Source of the DNA: Phycisphaerae bacterium | GTDB lineage: Bacteria > Planctomycetota > Phycisphaerae > UBA1845 > CAIVHJ01 | Direction: 5' to 3' | DNA: 64,000 bases | NCBI GenBank assembly: GCA_022072405.1 | Contig: JAJVHX010000002.1 | Coordinates: 26,105-90,104 of the forward strand | Shown: positions 9,030 to 17,516 of the stretch, one piece after another | Numbering within the stretch: position 1 is the first letter of the stretch | Layout: every line of letters begins with the position of its first letter | The notes under the pieces: model-generated | Told to the model about the DNA's origin: nothing | Databases searched by the model: none | Seen by the model: only the letters and a program-made list of their open reading frames with translations | Made by a program: the position numbers and the translations under genes

Positions 9030-9923
9030 TCAGTTTACCGCTCGGTGGGACCATTGCCCGGCGTCGAACTCCAAACCACACTCCGGGCAGCGGGGGTTCG
9101 TCAGCCCCTCAAGTATATATCCACAGAAAATACAACGAGCAGTGTCCAGGGGATAGCAATACCATTTCGTTGTGATCAAGTACCGTATGGTTTTAAATAG
9201 ACCCCAAGGCGATCGAAGTCTCGCTTCTTTCGTCGCCGCAACCAGGAGCATTAATGCCCCCGCCCAGGAGCAATAAATCCCATAATGTAATTCCTCTTCA
9301 TTACCATAGATAGAAGCTGGCAACACCCAGAAGCTGAACCACATGAAGACGGCCAGTGCAAAATTCCATTTCATGGTCAACCATCCGGGTCGACCTGCGT
9401 TTAATGCCCACAATCCATTCACCAGGCCAAAGCACATGGCGATAAATAATGCAATCGGTAAATATTCAATCCAAGTAGGCCAGGTGGGATCATTCACAAA
9501 ATCAATAATAAGCTGATAAGCGGCAAAAAGTAATAATATGATGACGGGGATGATGGGTAACAGCAGTATCCATGTTTTACGAGATATGTGTTGATCATTG
9601 GTGAAGTCCAGAGCCGCCACGAACACACATAACAAACCATAAAGATATGCCGCAATATACAAGCAATAAATTCCAGGTAATTGCCCCCAATCTATTGGAG
9701 ATTCATTAATCCATTCCCACGCTTCTGCCGAGGGTATTTCCGGCTGGCGACATCCTTCCACCGCGGGCATGAAAAAGCTGCTCGCTAAGAGCAGGCCACC
9801 TAATCCGGAAATAAAGCGCCAGCGGTGGAGCAGTCGGCGGCGGCGGGGGATGGAAGCGTGAGCAGCGCTGGAAGGTGAGGAAGTTGGTATAATGGTTGGA
9901 GATGGGAGCGTCGAACGGGTCAC
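9030..9923 (-). CDS. Multi-pass membrane protein with C-terminal zinc ribbon
   Basis: 297 residues. About six hydrophobic segments span residues 35-235. The C-terminus carries CIFCGYILEGLTNPRCPECG, a two-pair Cys zinc ribbon of the CxxCGYxLxGL...CPECGxxF type that I know mainly from planctomycete membrane proteins. No enzymatic motif is visible. The start is GTG 9923, preceded by AGGGGGAA at good spacing. It is divergent from lepA with about 120 bases between them. Function unknown; the ribbon suggests protein-protein or nucleic-acid contact on the cytoplasmic side. Confidence 0.8.
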   Translation of the reverse strand: MTRSTLPSPTIIPTSSPSSAAHASIPRRRRLLHRWRFISGLGGLLLASSFFMPAVEGCRQPEIPSAEAWEWINESPIDWGQLPGIYCLYIAAYLYGLLCVFVAALDFTNDQHISRKTWILLLPIIPVIILLLFAAYQLIIDFVNDPTWPTWIEYLPIALFIAMCFGLVNGLWALNAGRPGWLTMKWNFALAVFMWFSFWVLPASIYGNEEELHYGIYCSWAGALMLLVAATKEARLRSPWGLFKTIRYLITTKWYCYPLDTARCIFCGYILEGLTNPRCPECGLEFDAGQWSHRAVN

Positions 9924-10041
9924 TGCATTCCCCCTGAATCAATAAGGGTATCCACTGGTACTGCACCATGTCGACCCGATATAGCACCTGGTTAGAACCG
10001 GGTGCAATATAAGAAACGAAATCACGGAGTTGAACCCATAT

Positions 10042-11844
10042 ATGGATCGCCGGTTGATCAGAAATTTCAGTATTATCGCCCATATTGATCACGGTAAAAG
10101 CACCCTGGCGGATCGCTTTCTGGTCTACAGCGGGGCGGTGCAGGAACGGGAGATGCGGGCCCAGTATCTCGACGACATGGATCTCGAGCGGGAGATGGGG
10201 ATTACCATCAAGGCCAACCGGGCGACGGTGAGCTACAAGGCCAAGGATAAGCAGATTTACATGCTCAACCTGCTGGACACGCCCGGCCATGTGGACTTCC
10301 ACTACGAGGTGTCGCGGGCGCTGGCAGCGTGTGAGGGCGTACTGCTGCTGGTGGATGCGACGCAGGGGGTACAGGCTCAGACGGTAGCCAACGCGTACAT
10401 GGCCATCGAAGGCGACAAAACGATTATTCCAGTGATCAACAAAATTGACCTGCCGACCGCCCATCCGGAAGAGGTGGCGTTGGAGCTGGAGCAGATACTG
10501 GGCGTGCCGGCGGATGAGGCGATTTTTGTTTCGGGCAAGACCGGCCAGGGCGTTCCCGAATTATTCGAGGCCATCGTGCAGCGCATTCCGCCTCCCGCCG
10601 GTGAAATAACCAATCCGCTGCGGGCGCTGATTTACGATGCCAAAGCCGATGTGCATCGCGGAGTGATCATTCATCTGCGGATGTTTGACGGCCAGGTCAG
10701 CGTGGCTGAAAAAGTGGATTTCATGGGCGTGGGCAGCACTTATAACGTGACCGAGCTGGGCAAGTTCACGCCCAAGCCGGTAGCGTGTAAGACGCTGACC
10801 GCTGGTGAGGTGGGTTATCTGATCGGCTCGATCAAGAACCTGGCCGACGTGCACATCGGCGACACGGTGACTCATACGCAAAATCGCTGTGCCTCGGCTA
10901 TGCCCGGCTACAAGCCGCCGCAGCAGATGGTCTTCTGCGACTTCTATCCCGGCCCGAACACCCAGACCGACGAACTGCGCGAAGCCATGGAAAAGCTCTG
11001 GCTGAACGATTGTTCGTTTGTTTATCAGACGGTGTCGTCAGATGCGCTGGGCATCGGTTTCCGCTGTGGGTTTCTGGGTCTTTTGCACATGCGCATCATT
11101 CAGGAGCGACTGGAGCGGGAAAGCAATGTCAGCGTGGTGCAGACCGCCCCGACGGTGACTTATGAAGTGGTGCGCACCGATGGCGAGGTGGTGCATATCG
11201 AATCGCCCAGCGAGCTGCCCGACAAGACGCAGATTCTGGAAATTCGCGAGCCGATCGTGCGGACCAATATCATTCTGCCGGCCGAGTTTATCGGCGGGCT
11301 GATCCGGCTGGCTATCGAGCGGCGCGGGGTGCAGAAGCGGCAGGAATATCTCTCCGCCACGCGCGTCATGCTGACCTATCAGTTTCCGCTGGCGGAGATC
11401 ATTTACGATTTTTACGACAAGCTCAAAAGCCTGACCAAGGGTTATGGCACGATGGATTACGAGTTGATCGGTTTTGAAACCGGCGATCTGGTCAAGCTCG
11501 ATATTCTGGTGAACAAGGTCGCGGTCGATGCGCTGAGCGTGGTGGTGCACCGGGAGAAGGCGGAGTGGCGGGGGCGGCGGCTGATCTCCCGGCTGCGCAA
11601 GGAAATTCCGCGGCACCAGTTCGAGATACCGTTGCAGGCGGCGGTGGGCACCAAGGTGATCGCCCGCGAGACGATCAAAGCCTTCCGCAAGGATGTGACC
11701 GCGAAATGTTATGGTGGTGATATCACGCGGAAACGCAAGCTGCTTGAAAAGCAGAAAGAAGGCAAGCGGCGGATGAAGATGATCGGCAGCGTGGAGATCT
11801 CGCAGGAAGCATTTATGGCGGTTCTTGATCCAGGTGATGAGTAA
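10042..11844 (+). CDS. lepA: Elongation factor 4 (LepA)
   Basis: 600 residues, the normal length. A translational GTPase that binds the ribosome and can back-translocate tRNAs. G1 is AHIDHGKSTLADR near residue 15, G3 is DTPGHVDF, and G4 is NKIDLP. The LepA-specific C-terminal domain is present: YGTMDYE, the long stretch of EWRGRR and KKVIAR-type residues, ending KEGKRRMKMIGSVEISQEAF. I place the start at ATG 10042 rather than TTG 10030 because CGGAG at 10025-10029 would directly abut the TTG. A bidirectional terminator follows at 11979. Confidence 0.97.
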   Translation: MDRRLIRNFSIIAHIDHGKSTLADRFLVYSGAVQEREMRAQYLDDMDLEREMGITIKANRATVSYKAKDKQIYMLNLLDTPGHVDFHYEVSRALAACEGVLLLVDATQGVQAQTVANAYMAIEGDKTIIPVINKIDLPTAHPEEVALELEQILGVPADEAIFVSGKTGQGVPELFEAIVQRIPPPAGEITNPLRALIYDAKADVHRGVIIHLRMFDGQVSVAEKVDFMGVGSTYNVTELGKFTPKPVACKTLTAGEVGYLIGSIKNLADVHIGDTVTHTQNRCASAMPGYKPPQQMVFCDFYPGPNTQTDELREAMEKLWLNDCSFVYQTVSSDALGIGFRCGFLGLLHMRIIQERLERESNVSVVQTAPTVTYEVVRTDGEVVHIESPSELPDKTQILEIREPIVRTNIILPAEFIGGLIRLAIERRGVQKRQEYLSATRVMLTYQFPLAEIIYDFYDKLKSLTKGYGTMDYELIGFETGDLVKLDILVNKVAVDALSVVVHREKAEWRGRRLISRLRKEIPRHQFEIPLQAAVGTKVIARETIKAFRKDVTAKCYGGDITRKRKLLEKQKEGKRRMKMIGSVEISQEAFMAVLDPGDE

Positions 11845-11978
11845 GAGAATTCACCGTGCAGGCAAAGCAGAAAAATGAAAAGCCAAATAATAATCAGCTC
11901 AGGGCAAGCTGGTTCATCGAATTCATATAATTTTATCGGAAGCGCAGGCAAGCCCTGCAAGGTTAGAATGATAGTAAA

Positions 11979-12009
11979 GAAAGGTCGAGCAGGAAGTTGC
12001 TCGACCTTT
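11979..12009. terminator. Bidirectional terminator between lepA and the 12047 gene
   Basis: Perfect stem AAAGGTCGAGCA / TGCTCGACCTTT with a short loop. The A/T ends allow function for both convergent genes. Confidence 0.85.
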
Positions 12010-12046
12010 GTATTGACAGTCGGGTAATGATGATCCATGCAATCTA

Positions 12047-12367
12047 CTAAATCATAATAGGGCTACTCCAGAGCAAACTTTCACTGAGAGCATGGGATGA
12101 TATTGCAGCTGATATTTCTGGTGTCGCCGGTGTCGCAGTGGTAACGGCTACTGAAGTGGCGATCGATGCAGTTGAAATGCTGACGGTGAGAATTCCACCC
12201 TCAACATATTCAGTTGGATCAGCGCTATCATCTTCCGGATGCCAACAGACCCAGCCAAATAATGACAAAGCGACTTTGATCCCCCCATTAACCAATGTCA
12301 GGTCATTAGTAGCTAGTACTCGTACAGTTTCCCGGTTTAGACTCAGTTTTTTGTTCTTCTGACCCAT
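12047..12367 (-). CDS. Double-glycine-leader peptide, possible RiPP precursor
   Basis: 106 residues. The first 29 residues look like a RiPP or bacteriocin leader: a basic start, then LSLNRETVRVLATNDLTLV ending in Gly-Gly at 28-29. The pattern K-L-x-L-N-x-E-T-[VL]-R-x-L followed by GG is what I know from class I lanthipeptide-like precursors. The remaining 77 residues have one Cys (VCWHPEDD), an acidic patch, and a long Ser/Thr/Ala/Val-rich tract (ILTVSISTASIATS and onward) that could be dehydrated or form beta structure. AAGGAG lies 9 bases before ATG 12367. No modifying enzyme, peptidase or exporter gene is adjacent, so the peptide would need enzymes encoded elsewhere. The core is longer than usual for lanthipeptides. 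Gene call likely, role tentative. Confidence 0.7.
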   Translation of the reverse strand: MGQKNKKLSLNRETVRVLATNDLTLVNGGIKVALSLFGWVCWHPEDDSADPTEYVEGGILTVSISTASIATSVAVTTATPATPEISAAISSHALSESLLWSSPIMI

Positions 12368-12370
12368 TGT

Positions 12371-12807
12371 CTACTCTCCTTGCCCCGTGTAAAAATGCGA
12401 TCAATATAACGATACTGACACAGTACCGTTCGCTGTATCTGAATTACGTCCTAAAGTAGGTGAAACTCGCTTCGAATAAAGGAATAAAACCCCGTACAAT
12501 AAAGATACACGACATCTTCGATAAGTCTAGCTTAAAACTGCAAAATTAGTGTTTACCAATCTGAGCGCGAGCAGAAAATGGGATCGGAATGGCTGATACC
12601 GTGCGTATTCAAGAAGTATGCTGTATCTATGATCTATCTAACATCAGTCATGTCTAGCGCGGTCTAACATAATCTAACCGTCCGGTGAGCCACAGCTCTG
12701 TGAGCCGTGCCGGGTTTCAATACTGCTGATACCGTAGTGGCCCATTACGGCGAACCGGTACATTAAAATAATCCGCTCTAAGGGCTGAACATTGTTGCTA
12801 GTAATAG
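12371..12807. other. Non-coding stretch of about 430 bases
   Basis: Holds the leader of the GG-peptide gene and a palindrome at 12684-12712. No open frame with a ribosome site and no other structure seen. Confidence 0.5.
12684..12712. repeat. Palindrome of the GGCTCACAGAGCC type
   Basis: GGTGAGCCACAGCTCTGTGAG and following CCGTGCC form an imperfect hairpin. The minus strand reads CACGGCTCACAGAGCTGTGG, nearly identical to the palindrome at 27643. Confidence 0.6.
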
Positions 12808-13356
12808 CTAGTCTTCTTCTTTCTGCTGTTCTTCGATGCCGCGCTGGGCGAGCCATTTGCGCAGGGCTTTGCCGGCGCCTTCGGCGAGGTTGCGTCGGCC
12901 ACTGGTGGTGGTGGCTTTGCTGCGGCCGATCAGATTGGCTTCGCCGAGTTTTTCATGGGTACTCGCGTCGAAGAGTTGCGTGCGGATGATCACTTCCGAG
13001 AGTGGGCCGATGGCCTGATCGACCAGATCGCCGGCTTCGTAGTGAATGATCTCGCCGGTGACCCGCAGAGCGGGTGTTTCAGCGGCACCGATTTTCAACT
13101 CGTCGAGCGGTTCAGCGATATAGGCTTCGCGGATCAGTTGAGGCAGGTCGTCGGGCGTATCGAGGTGAGCGGCGACGGTAAGCGGATCGATCTGCAGGCC
13201 GCGATAGCTCTCCAGATCTGCGGGTTTGATCAGTTCGATCACCACGCCCGATGCGCCCGTGGCGACGCCGGCCCCTTCGCGGATCAATCGGCCCGTACAA
13301 CCGGTCAGTGACACAACCAGGAGGCTACTTAGCAGCAGATGTCGAAGGTGGTCCAT
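12808..13356 (-). CDS. Lipoprotein, CsgG-partner-like, function unknown
   Basis: 182 residues. The N-terminus is a lipoprotein signal with lipobox LTGC at about residues 17-20. The mature part has a conserved-looking beta-rich middle (RVTGEIIHYEAGDLVDQAIG) and an end resembling secreted DUF4410-type proteins (GRSKATTTSGRRNLAEGAGKAL), a family I assign only loosely. GAGG precedes ATG 13356 at a good distance. It lies about 180 bases downstream of a CsgG-like gene on the same strand, with a terminator between them, so it has its own promoter or depends on readthrough. Probably periplasmic and lipid-anchored. Confidence 0.75.
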   Translation of the reverse strand: MDHLRHLLLSSLLVVSLTGCTGRLIREGAGVATGASGVVIELIKPADLESYRGLQIDPLTVAAHLDTPDDLPQLIREAYIAEPLDELKIGAAETPALRVTGEIIHYEAGDLVDQAIGPLSEVIIRTQLFDASTHEKLGEANLIGRSKATTTSGRRNLAEGAGKALRKWLAQRGIEEQQKEED

Positions 13357-13397
13357 GGGGAATCCTCGATTAGAATGCGTGATGCAGTGTGAAAAAT

Positions 13398-13444
13398 CCG
13401 CGCGGGCTGAAGCCCGCGGCTCCTTGAGTACTCAAACCGATTTC
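13398..13444 (+). repeat. Palindromic repeat (REP-like)
   Basis: Near-consensus copy with core CGCGCGGGCTGAAGCCCGCG followed by GCTCCTTGAGTACTCAAACC. Lies just upstream of the lipoprotein gene. Confidence 0.85.
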
Positions 13445-13474
13445 CAGCGATTAAATTGTAACGCTTCGGGCGCA

Positions 13475-13505
13475 TAAAAAAACCCGCTGGGGAAAACCAG
13501 CGGGT
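13475..13505 (-). terminator. Rho-independent terminator of the CsgG-like gene
   Basis: ACCCGCTGG / CCAGCGGGT stem with a six-base loop. On the minus strand the stem is followed by seven T. Confidence 0.92.
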
Positions 13506-13534
13506 GAATCGTGAACTGTCCATAGCCTGGAATA

Positions 13535-14506
13535 TCAGTCTTTTTTCTCGGCTTCAGTTTTCTTCTCGGGTGGGGCCTCTTTGGCAGCCGCCTGCTTATC
13601 ATCGATCAGACGGACCAGGTAGCCCTTCAGGGGATCTTCGCCGGTCAGCTTCTTGGCATAGGCGATTTTTTCCTTCACTTCGGTCAGCTCCAGTTCGCCC
13701 ACTTCGGTTTCCTTGCCTTCATCGAGCACTTCGCCGGTTTCCTCATCAACCAGTTTTTCGCCGAGTTTAAAAACCTTGAATTTCATACCGGCTTCGAGAC
13801 CGTCGCGAGCCCCGCCGCGAATGATGATCTGGCCATCTTTCACATCAAACACTTTGGCCTTCCAGCCGATCACGTCGGCATGCTTATCCAGTACGACCAG
13901 CGATTGCTGGATCAGGTCACGGGTGATGGCTCCGGTGGTGTCACCTTCGCTGGAATGTTTCTCGCCGCCGATGCCCATGAAGCCGCCGCCGGCGCTCTTG
14001 GATTTTTTCTCCATCTCAGCCGTGACGGTGGCGGTGCCGATGATCAGGCTGGTCTGCAGGTCGTAAATGCGGACATCCATGGTGACGCGATAAATGGTCT
14101 TGTCCTTACCGACGCGGATACCGGCAATGCCGCCGCTGCCGCCCTTGCCCGATTCTTCTTCGCAGTCAGTGACCACGGCTTTGATCATCAACTGGGCGCC
14201 TTCGATATCGCCGGTCTTGGGGCTGGAGCCGCCGCGCGTGCGACCTTCCTTGCCCATATCCTGCTCATCGAGAATGCCCTGCAGATTTTCGCGTTCGACC
14301 ACGCGATAGCGCCCACTGTTGGTCAGTTCGGAAATCAGCTGGGCATGGATGGCTTCACCGTTAAGCCAGGAAACGCTGCCGGCATTCCAGCCGATCGGCG
14401 CTACAGCAATACTCTTCTTCACTTCCGCCCGGGCCGCCTGGGGCAGCAGCCAGCCGCCAGCCACCGCCAGCACCACGACACCCCTTCGCATCGTTCGAAT
14501 CGTCAT
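13535..14506 (-). CDS. CsgG-family secreted protein
   Basis: 323 residues with a Sec signal peptide (cleavage near QAARA/E, residue 27). Residues 30-200 match the CsgG-like fold: IAVAPIG, then QLISELTNSGRYRVVERENLQGILDEQ, a common signature of CsgG and related periplasmic assembly proteins, then a beta region (YRVTMDVRIYDLQTSLIIGTA). The C-terminal third is charged and Glu/Lys-rich (EETGEVLDEGKETEVGELEL) and may be an extra module. There is no lipobox, unlike true CsgG, and no curlin genes are nearby, so a role in curli export is not supported. GGAG precedes ATG 14506. Confidence 0.82.
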   Translation of the reverse strand: MTIRTMRRGVVVLAVAGGWLLPQAARAEVKKSIAVAPIGWNAGSVSWLNGEAIHAQLISELTNSGRYRVVERENLQGILDEQDMGKEGRTRGGSSPKTGDIEGAQLMIKAVVTDCEEESGKGGSGGIAGIRVGKDKTIYRVTMDVRIYDLQTSLIIGTATVTAEMEKKSKSAGGGFMGIGGEKHSSEGDTTGAITRDLIQQSLVVLDKHADVIGWKAKVFDVKDGQIIIRGGARDGLEAGMKFKVFKLGEKLVDEETGEVLDEGKETEVGELELTEVKEKIAYAKKLTGEDPLKGYLVRLIDDKQAAAKEAPPEKKTEAEKKD

Positions 14507-14763
14507 GTTTTCGCTCCTGCACTTAGTGTGTGTTTTATCAATCGTAATGATCTTATTTCGACCAGCCGGATCGCATCATTGGCTATAATTCACCAATAAT
14601 CAAACGAAATACACCATTCGTAAATAAGCCGATGGTGAGCAAGCTACGCAGTGTCTCGGAGAGAGTCAAGGAAATTCGCTGCCGGCCGGGGCGGCATCAT
14701 ATTCGGACCTGCTGCACGCGCTAAGACCTGCAACCGATTGGCCGGTGCCCGGTGTTCCAGAGA

Positions 14764-16434
14764 TCAGGAACCGCTCGGGGTCGTTACCGTCACGGAAGCA
14801 GATGCCGGTGCGGATGTTGCTGCCGGCTGCGGATTAAGCATTTGATCCAGTTGATTGGTGAATTCCTGCACCCGTGGGCCGGTAATCGCTCCGGTTATCA
14901 CGCGATCAATCTGTCCCTGGTGATCGATCATCAGGATGGTCGGGAAACTTTCAATTTTCAACAATTGGCCGACTTTTCGCTGTGGATCAAAATAGACATC
15001 GAGATCTACGCCCATATCTTTCAGTACGGTCTGGGCTGTTTCAGTGGTGAACCGGCGTTTGGGATTCTTGTCTTCCGGGTCGTCGAGGTTCAAGGCGATG
15101 AAGCGGACGCCGTGGGCTTCATAGCGGGCTTTGATTTTCTGCAGTTCAGGCAGGGTTCGTTTGCAATGAGGACACCAGCTGGCATAAGCCACCAGCACCG
15201 TTACGGGCGTGGTGGGCGACTGGCTGTTAAAGGGTTGCCCGGTGTAGGTGGTGAATTCAAACGCCGGGGCTGGTTTACCAGCCATTAACTCCACCGCTCG
15301 CGGCGGACGGGAATTGCGGCGGACGGGAATATCGAATTGTTTTTTCTCCGGATCGTCGGTGCGGAAGGTGATGGTGTTTCCGGCACCATCGGGCACATAA
15401 CCCGCCGGTATCTTGACTCGTACGGTGTAGAGCTGGCCCGGCTGATCTTCCACGATCGTCAGTGTCAGTTTCGGGTCGGTCGTGGTCGCCTCCAGCAGAT
15501 GAACCGGATTGTTGCCGTTGTTGGTCAGTTTGAATTCCTGGGTCGATTCTTCGGCACGGGCGGCGGGAATGATCAACGAAAGCGGTTGCAGGCTCAGCCG
15601 GGGTAATACCGTGGCGAAGAGCCGGATCGCCACCGTGGGCTGTTGTGGAATATTGGTCTGGAGTTGCAGGGTGGCATTCTGCGGGCCGTCGGAATAAGGC
15701 GGGTGAGCCTGCAGGGTTAATTCAAATTCCTTGCCGGGCACGGTTTCTTTCAATGAGGCGGTGAAGCACTTGCCCACGGCTGGATCGGGTAGAGTCAATG
15801 TCGCGGCCACCTCGCTCTGGTTGATAATCTTGACGGTTTGGGTTTTTTCATCGTTGGCTTTCAATTGGCCGAATTGTGCTGCCGCGGGTTGAACATCCAG
15901 ATATTGTTTAACGGTTCCGGTTATACGCAGGACGATATTCGGCTGGGTACGGGAGTTGGTCTGCACACTGATCGATTTGGTGAATTGGCCATGGACGCGC
16001 TTGGAATCCACGGTGATGGGAATAGTCCCCTTGCCGCCCGGTGGAACGCTCTTGGTAAATTCGCCCGCCAAGGTGCAACCGCATGATGGGCGGACTTTGA
16101 CCAGCTCCAGGGATTCGGTGCCGGTATTGGTGAATTCAAAAGTATGCTCGAGCAATCCTCCCACCCAGAACTCTCCGAAATTATGCGTCATTTGTTCGGA
16201 GTCCATGGAAAAGAGCGAATCAACGCCTTTGATATTTTCACCCGGCTGGGTGGAGGTGATTAGTCCTTCGGTTTCTTCTTCGCCTGTAATTTCCTCGCCG
16301 GCGGGTGCGGTGGTGGGTGGAGTGGCTGGGGGCGCATCTTGGGCAATGAGTTGTATGCTGCTGAATAAAATCAAGATCAGTGCGGTGGTCAGAAACGACA
16401 AACGGGTAACGGATCGTGATAAAATGCCCTTCAT
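14764..16434 (-). CDS. DUF1573 repeats fused to a thioredoxin-like domain, secreted
   Basis: 556 residues from ATG 16434, chosen because AGAGGAA precedes it and a signal peptide starts there (hydrophobic stretch TTALILILFSSIQLIA). After a Pro/Thr linker, one clear DUF1573 domain begins near residue 75: HNFGEFWVGG, TFEFTNTGTESLEL and the CGC motif in PSCGCT. Two or three further immunoglobulin-like beta repeats follow. The C-terminal 150 residues are a TlpA/AhpC-type thioredoxin domain with the active site WCPHC and the family's FIALNLDDPED segment. It is probably a periplasmic redox protein with a scaffold of Ig-like domains. Substrate unknown. Confidence 0.88.
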   Translation of the reverse strand: MKGILSRSVTRLSFLTTALILILFSSIQLIAQDAPPATPPTTAPAGEEITGEEETEGLITSTQPGENIKGVDSLFSMDSEQMTHNFGEFWVGGLLEHTFEFTNTGTESLELVKVRPSCGCTLAGEFTKSVPPGGKGTIPITVDSKRVHGQFTKSISVQTNSRTQPNIVLRITGTVKQYLDVQPAAAQFGQLKANDEKTQTVKIINQSEVAATLTLPDPAVGKCFTASLKETVPGKEFELTLQAHPPYSDGPQNATLQLQTNIPQQPTVAIRLFATVLPRLSLQPLSLIIPAARAEESTQEFKLTNNGNNPVHLLEATTTDPKLTLTIVEDQPGQLYTVRVKIPAGYVPDGAGNTITFRTDDPEKKQFDIPVRRNSRPPRAVELMAGKPAPAFEFTTYTGQPFNSQSPTTPVTVLVAYASWCPHCKRTLPELQKIKARYEAHGVRFIALNLDDPEDKNPKRRFTTETAQTVLKDMGVDLDVYFDPQRKVGQLLKIESFPTILMIDHQGQIDRVITGAITGPRVQEFTNQLDQMLNPQPAATSAPASASVTVTTPSGS

Positions 16435-16515
16435 ACTGGTTCCTCTGGAAAAATTCTGTGGCCTTGCATCGATAATACGACAGGAAGGACGTCTGCAGCC
16501 CTGTTTAATCATGTA

Positions 16516-17388
16516 TTAATTGACGGGGAAGTCTACCTTAACCTGTCGAGAGATCAACTGATGATGATAGGCGCGGTTGAGCAGGGTTTGTACGGCTTGA
16601 CGGCCAATATCTCCATACTCTAAGGTCCAATGATTAACATACATGCCGACAAATCGATCCGCCTGTTCATCGTTCAATATTCGACCGAATTGCCGTGCAT
16701 AAACGATTGCTTCGGTTCTGTGATCTAATGCATATTGGACGCTGGCCCGGAGTATCGAGGTAATATCTCGTATGGCTGGTGGCCCTATTGAACGTCGTAT
16801 CGCATTGCCCCCCAATGGTAACGGTAGTCCGGTGAGTTCCTTCCACCAGGCTCCCAGGTCGACGATGCAGTGCAAGGCCGACTCCTGATAAACCAATTGG
16901 CCTTCGTGGATAATCAGTCCGGCATCAGCTTCACCGGCGGCCACACGAGAAATGATTTCATCAAAAGGGGTTACAACAGGATTGAATGTATCCTGTCCCA
17001 GAAGCAGTTGTAAAGCCAGGAATGCGGTAGTCAACCGTCCAGGTACCAGAATCGTTTTTCCATTTAACTCATTAATAGATAATTTTTTAGGAGCGATTAT
17101 CATCGGCCCGTAACCATCGCCCATGCTGCAGCCAAAATCCATAAGCATGTAATTATCAGATAGATAAGGATAGGCATGGATGCTAACTGCGGTTATGTCC
17201 AGTTCTGCTCGCATAGCCCGTTCGTTCAGGGTCTGAATGTCCTGCAGGATATGTTCAAAATACCATGGCCCGGTTGGGATTAAGTTTTTCGATAGGGCAT
17301 AAAACATGAAGGCGTCGTCAGCATCGGGACTATGACCCAGGAGCAGGTGTTTTTTTTGAGAATCCTGGCTGGCAGGTTGGTTGGTCAT
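16516..17388 (-). CDS. MqnD-like 1,4-dihydroxy-6-naphthoate synthase family protein
   Basis: About 290 residues. The fold is that of periplasmic-binding-type MqnA/MqnD enzymes of the futalosine menaquinone route. Visible motifs are GHSPDADDAFMFYAL near the N-terminus, TAVSIHAYPYL with a conserved His, YGPMIIAPK, and AGLIIHEGQLVYQ. I favour MqnD (which forms dihydroxynaphthoate) over MqnA, but the two are paralogues and no other mqn gene is adjacent. The start is ATG 17388; a TTG 14 codons upstream is possible. No signal peptide, so it is cytoplasmic. It is divergent from the FHA gene. Confidence 0.75.
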   Translation of the reverse strand: MTNQPASQDSQKKHLLLGHSPDADDAFMFYALSKNLIPTGPWYFEHILQDIQTLNERAMRAELDITAVSIHAYPYLSDNYMLMDFGCSMGDGYGPMIIAPKKLSINELNGKTILVPGRLTTAFLALQLLLGQDTFNPVVTPFDEIISRVAAGEADAGLIIHEGQLVYQESALHCIVDLGAWWKELTGLPLPLGGNAIRRSIGPPAIRDITSILRASVQYALDHRTEAIVYARQFGRILNDEQADRFVGMYVNHWTLEYGDIGRQAVQTLLNRAYHHQLISRQVKVDFPVN

Positions 17389-17516
17389 GTGGATGATGAT
17401 ATATTTGAAGTAGCCGTTAGTCGATTTCAAATATTGTTAAATAGCTTCGAAAATCGATCATATCAAATTCGCCGGATCCGGCTAAGTATAAGCAACATAT
17501 TGTGGGGGAAGGTTTT

